Source: Paenibacillus borealis (GTDB lineage Bacteria > Bacillota > Bacilli > Paenibacillales > Paenibacillaceae). From it: a stretch of DNA of 64,000 bases. The stretch lies in the NCBI RefSeq assembly GCF_000758665.1, contig NZ_CP009285.1, positions 6,696,001 to 6,760,000 on the forward strand. The letters run 5' to 3'. Positions 57,501 through 64,000 of the stretch are shown piece after piece (within the stretch, counting starts at the first letter, position 1; each line of letters begins with the position of its first letter). The notes beneath the pieces were generated by a model, which ran no database searches, was not told the DNA's origin, and saw nothing but the letters and a program-made list of their open reading frames with translations. The position numbers and the translations under genes are program-made.

Positions 57501-58796
57501 CTCTTCTCCGTTCAGTATTTCATACTCATTCATTCCTGACAGGCCATCTGAACCAGCTGTCCAGCGGATTAGAGCCGAAGTGCCAAATTGATTGATTTTA
57601 AAAACATTCGCTGGCGCAATTGGCGGAGTTAAATCGATTTTAACCGCTCTTTCAACAGATGGACTTACGTTCCCTGCCATGTCAATCGTCCGAGCATATA
57701 CCTGGGTGATTCCTTCTCCACGGACAGGAAATGAATTAACGTATTCACTCCACTCAGCGGCCCCACCAACCTTGTAATCGTAGCCTCGGACTAGACTCTC
57801 TGCATCTGTTCCACCATCCAGGCTGACATAGACCGGTTCATTCGTCCAATCAGATGTGCTAAGACTAATTACTGGAACTGTCGGAGATACTTTATCAAAC
57901 TGCAATGTATATTCAGCTACCACACTGCTGTTTCCAGCGTAGTCCAGTGTCCGGGCATATATATTGGTCTGCCCATCTCCACTTACTTCTACAGGCTGCG
58001 TATAATCGAGCCATTCTCCGGAGTTTCCTGCACGATACTGTGATTTCAGCGTACCGCTCTGACTGTCATTACCATCTGTTATAGTAACAGTGAAGGTGGA
58101 GTTGCTCCATACATCCGGACTAATCTTGAAGTCAGGAGAAGACGGAGGCTCCATATCTACACTGATTTTGGTTTTTTTCGCTTTTTCCACGTTCCCGTCT
58201 ATATCCGTTGAACGATAAAGAATGATTGTATTGGCACCATCAACAGCAAAAGGAGTGCTGTACTGGTTCCAGCTCTGTCCCGCATTCAAGCTATATTCTG
58301 AATATTGTATCCCCGAATGCGTATCGGTTGCATTTAGGGAAACTGTAACTGCGCTGGTGTAATAAGAATTCTGTCCCAATGTCCCATTCACTGAAACGGA
58401 TGTTTCAGGAGGAAAATTATCTTTCTTTATCGTAAAAGAAACTTCTTGGGGTACTTCATTATTGTTATTTAGTCCAAGGGACTGATAAAGGATATGATAT
58501 ACTTTTTTGTCCGAGAAAAAGAGCGGCTGACTGTAGGTCTGCCAAGAGCCTCCATCATCCAGACTATACCGGGTTGCAGAAACTCCGGAACCCGGGTTCT
58601 GAACGGAGAGCCCAAGCTCTACTGTCCCATAATAAATTCCGTTAACATTAAGATTGCCTTTGAGCAGGTGTCCGGTTACCGGGGCACCCTCGGCGGCTGC
58701 CGCCGAAGGTGTTCCCGTTCCAATACCGGGGATAAGAAGCGTGAAGACAAGGACAAAGCTTATGATAAATACAATAGATCGCTTTAATGAGTACAT
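54585..58796 (-). CDS. Large secreted RCC1-repeat protein with OmpL47 and FN3 domains
   Basis: A 1,403-residue secreted protein. Residues 1-35 are a signal peptide ending in AAAAEG. Residues about 40-395 hold three or four OmpL47-type beta domains ('SVSLNATDTHSGIQYSEYSLNAG'-like). A fibronectin III domain follows (about 397-480). Then come two blocks of RCC1/ATS1 repeats (about 482-830 and 930-1,290) with recurrent 'ALKSDGTVWAWGSN..GQLG', forming beta-propellers, separated and ended by FN3-like domains. There is no LPxTG or S-layer anchor. GGAGGAATGAA precedes the ATG, 16 bp after the immunity gene. It probably binds partners outside the cell; whether it serves the toxin system or is merely adjacent is open. 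Confidence 0.85.
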   Translation of the reverse strand: MYSLKRSIVFIISFVLVFTLLIPGIGTGTPSAAAAEGAPVTGHLLKGNLNVNGIYYGTVELGLSVQNPGSGVSATRYSLDDGGSWQTYSQPLFFSDKKVYHILYQSLGLNNNNEVPQEVSFTIKKDNFPPETSVSVNGTLGQNSYYTSAVTVSLNATDTHSGIQYSEYSLNAGQSWNQYSTPFAVDGANTIILYRSTDIDGNVEKAKKTKISVDMEPPSSPDFKISPDVWSNSTFTVTITDGNDSQSGTLKSQYRAGNSGEWLDYTQPVEVSGDGQTNIYARTLDYAGNSSVVAEYTLQFDKVSPTVPVISLSTSDWTNEPVYVSLDGGTDAESLVRGYDYKVGGAAEWSEYVNSFPVRGEGITQVYARTIDMAGNVSPSVERAVKIDLTPPIAPANVFKINQFGTSALIRWTAGSDGLSGMNEYEILNGEELLGITKDQQIKLENLRPNEKYSITVVSIDNAGNVSEETVPLVFFTSSIAVSGYRDHSFALDNQGQVWGWGLNNKGQLGDGTLTTRNVATRISALDGFSMISSGLTQNIGLRADGTVWTWGQDSYGINLSLQAVAGLDHIVSISSGLGHFVALKEDGTVWTWGNNGFGQLGTGTINSSATPVQVSGLSSVVSIAGGYYNTMALKEDGTVWIWGDGSRGILGYTATAEYKQLIPLQIQGLANIIQIDFSYMHGAALKKDGTVWTWGFNANGQLGNGSTYDAPAPAKVQNLSNIIKISSSYAHNLALTGEGEVWSWGDNAQGELGDGTIVQTRLVPVRSAHLEGIVDIEAAEFYSFAVKMDGSLWAWGVNDDAQLGTGNLTLQRTRTIVSGISYPVDTLVPAAPAHLITAGKTATTAVLSWDEASDNHGIKDYLVYRGTNLIQALPVDGNSIDSVTGYTATGLAPGTTYTFSVKARDYANNISASSNEVSVTMEASAPMTVSAGSDQTYALKSDGSVWAWGSNYRGQLGNGTLSISYTASQTVNLSSMTAISAGGSYGLSLKSDGTVWGWGDNSMGQLANTDLSSQQYLPLKIENFNSVTAISAGHTHALALKSDGTVWAWGSNYFGELGLGTTGNKYVPTKIPSLSGVKAISAGMFYSLAVKTDGTVWAWGTNMNGQLGNGSTTDSMVPVKVNTLLNVSSVSAGFYHALALKTDGTVWAWGSNSYGQLGDRTYTDRSNPVNVSTVSGITQISAGMYHSIAKKDSAVYSWGYNASGQLGNNSTSATSTPVTVSAITSTKDIDAGVSHNAVIDGNAVKTWGSNSNGQLGNGTSYDARVPVTVLGLIPGQTAALKTINSSTLLTNEFAEKIDDGQSVIQRLKFSDGFVMPDLISPTAPAHVEITKNAGAAVLQWDESKDNIGVKEYWVYMNEELVLKTAAHEGVELQIPDNELVSITVIAVDEAGNISKSSMPVSP

Positions 58797-58812
58797 TTCA
58801 TTCCTCCGGACT

Positions 58813-59637
58813 CTATAAGTTAATTTCGGACTTTTCTACTTCGTGCCATTGTAAAAGCATTAACACAGGAGGAATATAAATCGGCTGTCCCCAGTCATAC
58901 AACAAAGCTGGTGTCAAATCCGCTATCCACAATTCACCATTCTCATCCAATTGCATTCTCCATTTTCCACTGGCAACAGCTTTTCCCTGCTCCATAAGAA
59001 TACGAGCCTCATCGTAAGAGAACTCAATCCCTTTACTGCGCTCAATAGAATCAAGAGCTGCTTGATAATTCCGTTCTTGTTCTTCTTCTTTATCTGCAGT
59101 AAAAGCTGAATCGTATACTTCTGAGAAATCCAAACCTTTAAGACCGTGGAGCTCCACAAGCTCTTTAAATTTGTCTGTTACAAAAACTTGAATGATTGCC
59201 GTTTCCTTTATTTTAAACATATAGGTCTTTTCAGGTATCTTAGAAAAATCAAAAACTTGTTTAATAAATCGAGCGAAATTGCCTTTCCCCGTTAGCTTAA
59301 TAACTGAACGACTATAATCAACACAGTCAATAACATTTGTAATGTTGAGCATAAACAACTTCAATTCAGGATGCGCCAAGGGAAGACATTCAATTTCTTC
59401 TGCAATAATTGGAAATAAAATATTCTTTACTTTCTCCGAGATAATAGGATGTCCAGTTAAGTATCTTGGAAAATCGTTATATTTCCTTTTATTATTAGTG
59501 TACAGGATCGGTGGCGTCCACACCGTTATTTTGGAATCGCCTGTGAATTTCGACTCTATAGGATGCTCTGCACTTACAGTCTTGTCCAGCATTAAATCCA
59601 TGGAATCTTCACCAGATCTTAAACTATATACTCTCAT
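58813..59637 (-). CDS. Imm11 (DUF1629)-like immunity protein
   Basis: A 274-residue cytosolic protein. Features of the Imm11/DUF1629 group are visible: 'DFPRYLTGHPIISEKVKNIL' near 53, 'ELKLFMLNITNVIDCVDYSRS' near 90, a phenylalanine-rich 'KQVFDFSKIPEKTYMFKI' near 127 and 'VFVTDKFKELVELHGLKGLDF' near 152. GGAGGAG precedes the ATG and only ten bases separate it from the toxin stop, the standard toxin-immunity order. It should bind and neutralise the AHH nuclease at the end of the upstream protein. The C-terminal 80 residues, with a charged helix and a 'WRMQLDENGELWIADL' strand pair, look like an extra module. Confidence 0.72.
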   Translation of the reverse strand: MRVYSLRSGEDSMDLMLDKTVSAEHPIESKFTGDSKITVWTPPILYTNNKRKYNDFPRYLTGHPIISEKVKNILFPIIAEEIECLPLAHPELKLFMLNITNVIDCVDYSRSVIKLTGKGNFARFIKQVFDFSKIPEKTYMFKIKETAIIQVFVTDKFKELVELHGLKGLDFSEVYDSAFTADKEEEQERNYQAALDSIERSKGIEFSYDEARILMEQGKAVASGKWRMQLDENGELWIADLTPALLYDWGQPIYIPPVLMLLQWHEVEKSEINL

Positions 59638-59647
59638 ACTTCTCCTC

Positions 59648-62600
59648 CTATTTTTTCGCTTTATACAACTGATATTGTCCAGTGAGCAGTTTTTCTCGCA
59701 TTTCGTTAATCACTTCCAAAACTGCATCAACACCATCATCTTCAACAACCCTAACCATGTTATACAAATCCTCATAATAGGTTACACCATGTGACCCAGT
59801 GTGCGTAGAAATTGTAAACTCATCAATTACCAGCAAATCCGTTTTATTAGTTGCTGGCGGTAAAAACACTCCATTTGCTGATGAATTGAGATCAATATTA
59901 TATTTTTTCATAATTGCATGTAATTTAACAGCAAAATCATTTGATGGCTTATAAGGTATAATATGATGTGCTGCCCAACCAAACGGCTTGGCTAGTCCTG
60001 TTGCCTTTGTAATTTCCCCAGCCAAAATAGTAGATTGTGCACCGGTGGTTCTAGCTGTCAATCTTTTGGTTACAATTTTACTATAATTAGAAAGTTGACA
60101 TGCTTCCGCCGAATTATGAGTTAGTAAAGCAAACTCTGATAGATAGTAGGTGTGAAACTCTTCTACTTCAAAATTATAGACCTTGGATACTGCATCACTT
60201 AATGCAACAGACTGTAAAACAACAGTAGCGCCTGTTTGCGTCTCTAATAAATCCCCAGGAGTTAACTCGTCAGCAGTTACCCAGCCTTTTCCTATCACCC
60301 AGAATGGATGGTTACCTGTGCTTTGAACTATTTTACCTTGAATTCCAAGATTATAAATCTCGGTATTTTCCCTGTTGAATAGATTTACAACAGGTTTATA
60401 TTCTTGCTTGCCGGTATCCGTATCTTTAGCCAATACAAGCTCGCCAATCTGGATCTGTTCTATTGGCTTGGGTCCATTTTTGGTAATAATCTCCGTTCCT
60501 TCAGGAACGCATCCGCAGGGGTTCAATTTATAGACTAGTTCAACACGTTTAGCTGCGGTATATGAAATTTTCTTTCCCGCTGTAACAAAATTACCGACGA
60601 ATGGGACGATCGCTCCGGCTGACAATAAGGCGTCAATATAATCACCATTGACAAAGTAAATCACGCCATTAATTGCATCAGCACCTTCACCAAGTATCGG
60701 TATCATCCCAACATTGCTCAAGGTACACTGTAATCTTTCTTTGGCAGTACCTTCACTACATGTGATTAGAGCTGATGCCCCGGCTGCAAATTTCTGAATA
60801 CCCGTTAGTCCATACACTTCTGCAAACCATGTCCCATACGTCAGTTCATAGGCATGATCATTGGGATGCAAAATATAACGCTCAAAATAATTTTTGCATG
60901 CTTTGCATGGATCAGTTTTTGAAGTGATCGTTTTACCCTTCTCAATAGTCGGAGGCAGCGGAATAATATTCAACCCATTTAACGGATCGTTGATTACCTG
61001 CACTAGGAATTCCTGAGTTTGTTTCTTCTTACTGCCTTCCAAGCGTGATACAAATATTTTATAATAACCATCTTTCGCCCAGTACTGAGGCGTTCCAGAG
61101 ATTGAATCAGTATAATTTGCATACCAATATTTATCTGGCGACTTGGAATCAACCGCTCCATTCCATGAAATGTCGGTTAGCGTATTCTTGTTAAAACTTC
61201 CTCCTGTGGTGTATTCATAAACACTTATCCCATTTGCCAAATTAGCTGTTCTGATCTCTACTTTAAGGTTAGTATTATTTACCTTATTTTTATACTGAAC
61301 CTTGACAGAACCTTTATTACCAGGCGTAGCATCAAAGCTTTTTACTGCGCTTGCTTTCAGAGCACGCAGGGTAGACATGAACTCATTTTCACCCTGTATA
61401 TACTCTACAAGGTTAATATCCGCTGACAACTCATACTCAAATTTTGAAAAACCCCAAGCGGGACCTTCCCAACCGCTCTGGATCTTCAGATAATATGTCC
61501 CGGCATCCAGATCAAAGGACATCTGCCCATCTGTACTGAAGTAGCCTCTGATATTTCCGTGGGGATCCTCGATGGTCCCGTCACCCTGAGACAGATACAA
61601 ACTGATCTGATCAGGAGCAGTCAATTCTATTTTGTAATAATCGGTATCGTACAAGGATGAAATTGCAAGTGGAGCACCTTGTGAATCTGTAGTTACTAAT
61701 TCACCAAAGGGTAAGTTCACCGCAGAACCCGCAGTGTTATGCCCCATTTCTTCCACTGCAAACCGAGTTTGCAATCCGTTGATTGAGCCGAAGCTTCGCA
61801 CAGCGACATAGTAAGTCGTCCCTGCAGTTAAGTTCACTTCCAGTTTCGAGAAATGTTCACCGTACGGTCTGTAATCCCGGGCATCATCATTGGAGTCAAG
61901 CAAATTCTTAAGATCTGTGTCCGTATATAAGGCTATTTCGGTATCATTCAGCTGCGAAGTCGCCTGGTAATTGGAAGTGAAGAAGCGGTATTTGCCTGTC
62001 GACACAGGTGTGAATTGCAAATATGCTTCTTCTCCGCTTACCTTGGATAAATCAAGTGGTATCCCGGTGTTCAGGGAGGTAAATGTAGTTTGTCCAGCTG
62101 AAGTGACCAGCAGCCGTGCATACGTTTTGCCGCCATTCACTTCATCTACACGAATGTAATACGGAACACCCGCACTGAGATTCACAGTCACCTCTGAGAA
62201 CACGGAGTCTGCTTTATCGTCGTTATAGCCGCCGGTAATTGTTTCTTCCATATCTACACTCGCAAATATAGAGAGATCCGTATCGTTAGCCTTCGAACTT
62301 GCGCTTCCGCCATAGCGGTTAGTGTTTATTCTGAATTTACCGGTATTCGCCGGAACGAAGACGTATACATTGCTGTTACCAGCCTGTTCGTTAATATCAA
62401 CTGCATGATCCTGCTGAATGTAAGGAATGCTTGAGCTGATGACATCCGCAGTAATTCTCGTACGCAAAGCGGTTGTATCAAAACCATTTACTTTGACATA
62501 GTAAGTCTGTCCGCCAATCAGGCTGACTCGGATCTCCGAGAAGACCGTGTCATTCGTATCATCATTCACTGCAAGCTGCTTACCCAGCTGCAGATTATTA

Positions 62601-64000
62601 TATATTGAAAGTTCGGTATCCACGGCAGGGCCGCTGCCTTGGTACGGACTGGTAAAAATCCGGTACACCCCGGTTGTAGCCGGCTTGAAGCTGAACAGCT
62701 GAGTGCTGCGGGAGGCCTGATTTACATCCTGCGGCTGATATACAATTAGTTCCGGCAAGGTAGTAGAAGCCTGAACAGAGGCATAAGCGCTGGTACCTTC
62801 CGGATATACTGCGGCTACTTCCAGGAGATAGCCTTGTGAGGATATCAAGTTTGAAAAGGTATATGAGTTGACGTTTGAGGTCCCTTTATCTACTCCGTTA
62901 ATTCGAAGTTTATAGAGTACAGCCCCAGGCATCGCATCCCAGGTCAGCTTGATGCTGTTAGCATACTCTGTCTTTTCCAGACCAGTAGGAACTGCAAAAG
63001 GCTGTGCTTCAATGGCCCCTAAAATTAAAGTATACGGTGAGGAGCTGAACTGGCCGCTGAATCCGGTGACCTTAAGATAATAGACTTCATCTTTGGTTAT
63101 TTGTAAATCCACATGCTCTGCTGCACCTGTACCATTAGAAGAGCTCCATACAGGGAGTCCCGATGCGGTATAAATATCTAGTTCATAATCTACCGTCGAG
63201 GGAATGGTTAGCCCGATAGGAATTTGTCCAGTCTCCTCAGCTGTCAGCTTGTAGTAATCCACATCACTGGCTGAGGAAATATAAGAGATATAACTATTCT
63301 CCGGGAATACATTTTTGGCAGTTATAACGGTGTCATTAGGTTCAAAAGTATCTTGCCCTATGCCTGCTTCAGTCACATAAACAGTAAACTGATAATCATA
63401 TAACCCTGAAGGTACTGCAGGAAATTTGTATTTGATTTTATACGTACCGGTAGGCGTAGAGGAAGAAGTCTGCCAAGTATAGGAAATATCCTTGTCCAGT
63501 TCCACTCCGGTTATCGTTTTACTTGCAATAACTTGAAGCGGATTGGAGGCGGAAGTAACTTCCACATCAACCCGTTGATGCGGGTTCTCCCCATGCTCAT
63601 CTCCCTCCAGCTTTAGGGAGACTGTAACCGAATCCCCTGGATGGATAGAAGCGCCGTCATTCTTAGGATCATAAGAGGCAATCCCTATTTCACTATCTGG
63701 ATTAGAAGGAATGATTGTATTAAGCCCTGAGAGATTTTCTTCTGATAATGGGGCAATTGAACCTGTAATGACTCCTTGTGCTTTAGCAATATTAATAATA
63801 CCGTGACCGGCTTCATGTGATGTTTCGAGTGGTGTCGCTGTTTCATATAACTTGTCAATAACTTGCTGTCCACTGAGCGACGGATGGTGAGACCAGAATA
63901 ATGCTGCAGCTCCCGTGACATGTGCAGCTGCGTTGGACGTTCCGGAGGAAACACCGTACCCACCATTCATCATCGTGCTCATTACACCAAAGCCCGGTGC
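59648..64000 (-). CDS. Secreted polymorphic toxin: subtilase, PPC repeats, Hint, AHH nuclease (5' end outside window)
   Basis: At least 1,450 residues; the frame is open to the window edge. Residue numbers count from the Met at 63982. The visible N-terminus is the end of an S8 subtilase with the catalytic Ser in 'SSGTSNAAAHVTGAAAL' (Ser about 16). Then come an S8-associated beta domain, PPC domains ('FEPNDT...DVDYYKL', about 210-330, and further copies to 870) and an FN3 domain. A hydrophobic pre-toxin segment with 'MIPILGEGADAINGVIYF' precedes a Hint self-cleaving domain (about 1,156-1,291; Cys in 'CGCVPEGTEI', T-x-x-H in 'STGNHPFW', final HN-S). The last 150 residues are an AHH nuclease ('GWAAHHIIPYK', about 1,338, and 'THTGSHG'). 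Hint cleavage would release the nuclease toxin. Confidence 0.9.
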   Translation of the reverse strand, partial: APGFGVMSTMMNGGYGVSSGTSNAAAHVTGAAALFWSHHPSLSGQQVIDKLYETATPLETSHEAGHGIINIAKAQGVITGSIAPLSEENLSGLNTIIPSNPDSEIGIASYDPKNDGASIHPGDSVTVSLKLEGDEHGENPHQRVDVEVTSASNPLQVIASKTITGVELDKDISYTWQTSSSTPTGTYKIKYKFPAVPSGLYDYQFTVYVTEAGIGQDTFEPNDTVITAKNVFPENSYISYISSASDVDYYKLTAEETGQIPIGLTIPSTVDYELDIYTASGLPVWSSSNGTGAAEHVDLQITKDEVYYLKVTGFSGQFSSSPYTLILGAIEAQPFAVPTGLEKTEYANSIKLTWDAMPGAVLYKLRINGVDKGTSNVNSYTFSNLISSQGYLLEVAAVYPEGTSAYASVQASTTLPELIVYQPQDVNQASRSTQLFSFKPATTGVYRIFTSPYQGSGPAVDTELSIYNNLQLGKQLAVNDDTNDTVFSEIRVSLIGGQTYYVKVNGFDTTALRTRITADVISSSIPYIQQDHAVDINEQAGNSNVYVFVPANTGKFRINTNRYGGSASSKANDTDLSIFASVDMEETITGGYNDDKADSVFSEVTVNLSAGVPYYIRVDEVNGGKTYARLLVTSAGQTTFTSLNTGIPLDLSKVSGEEAYLQFTPVSTGKYRFFTSNYQATSQLNDTEIALYTDTDLKNLLDSNDDARDYRPYGEHFSKLEVNLTAGTTYYVAVRSFGSINGLQTRFAVEEMGHNTAGSAVNLPFGELVTTDSQGAPLAISSLYDTDYYKIELTAPDQISLYLSQGDGTIEDPHGNIRGYFSTDGQMSFDLDAGTYYLKIQSGWEGPAWGFSKFEYELSADINLVEYIQGENEFMSTLRALKASAVKSFDATPGNKGSVKVQYKNKVNNTNLKVEIRTANLANGISVYEYTTGGSFNKNTLTDISWNGAVDSKSPDKYWYANYTDSISGTPQYWAKDGYYKIFVSRLEGSKKKQTQEFLVQVINDPLNGLNIIPLPPTIEKGKTITSKTDPCKACKNYFERYILHPNDHAYELTYGTWFAEVYGLTGIQKFAAGASALITCSEGTAKERLQCTLSNVGMIPILGEGADAINGVIYFVNGDYIDALLSAGAIVPFVGNFVTAGKKISYTAAKRVELVYKLNPCGCVPEGTEIITKNGPKPIEQIQIGELVLAKDTDTGKQEYKPVVNLFNRENTEIYNLGIQGKIVQSTGNHPFWVIGKGWVTADELTPGDLLETQTGATVVLQSVALSDAVSKVYNFEVEEFHTYYLSEFALLTHNSAEACQLSNYSKIVTKRLTARTTGAQSTILAGEITKATGLAKPFGWAAHHIIPYKPSNDFAVKLHAIMKKYNIDLNSSANGVFLPPATNKTDLLVIDEFTISTHTGSHGVTYYEDLYNMVRVVEDDGVDAVLEVINEMREKLLTGQYQLYKAKK

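Overview
The window looks like chromosomal DNA of a spore-forming Bacillota bacterium, most likely Paenibacillus or a close relative. The evidence is a GerE orthologue, a Spo0E-type phosphatase, a YhcN/YlaJ spore lipoprotein, two CgeB-type spore glycosyltransferases, a YheC/YheD coat-associated ATP-grasp protein, and strong Bacillus-style ribosome-binding sites with frequent TTG and GTG starts. I see no tRNA, rRNA, transposase, integrase or CRISPR array.

Layout. 1-4.5 kb: a cut-off MarR regulator with a consensus promoter built around a palindrome, a divergent HxlR/quinone-reductase pair, two unrecognised immunity-like proteins, a SagB-type flavin dehydrogenase and gerE. 4.5-10.9 kb: a LacI regulator, then a Fur-boxed elemental-iron system efeO-efeB-efeU, with efeU separated from efeB by 800 bp of repeats. 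11.6-14.7 kb: rpiR-nagB-nagA for N-acetylglucosamine use. 14.8-29.1 kb: a spore lipoprotein, then a mostly minus-strand polysaccharide cluster: five glycosyltransferases, a methyltransferase, three UDP-amino-sugar enzymes (UDP-L-QuiNAc or UDP-L-FucNAc type), a separate SDR enzyme and two CgeB proteins. 29.3-36.4 kb: an AAA ATPase, a Spo0E protein, a membrane glycan protein, an LtaS-type phosphoglycerol transferase and an ECF sigma/anti-sigma pair. 36.9-39.1 kb: a purine-type deaminase behind a guanine-class riboswitch, and a GNAT. 39.2-53.1 kb: a second spore-surface block with small helical proteins, basic-tailed glycosyltransferases, a frameshifted sugar nucleotidyltransferase, a 1,804-residue decapeptide-repeat fibre, a YheC/D protein and psd. 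53.2-64 kb: a tightly packed minus-strand set encoding a secreted subtilase-Hint-AHH polymorphic toxin (cut by the right edge), an Imm11-like immunity protein, a secreted RCC1/OmpL47 protein, a DsbA-like oxidoreductase and a frameshifted DUF2569 membrane protein.

The most unusual layer is non-coding. Several families of intergenic repeats are present: four-box elements with an inverted third box (two sequence families, six copies), two arrays of palindromes repeating every 51 bp, a 66-bp inverted-pair array, a 90-bp tandem, a 15-bp minisatellite and a CCCCACAAAGT hairpin family. The four-box elements and the 51-bp arrays share a spacing near 51 bp. The second notable theme is a spore-surface glycosylation set whose enzymes carry Arg/Lys-rich tails next to acidic-tailed small proteins and a giant repeat fibre.
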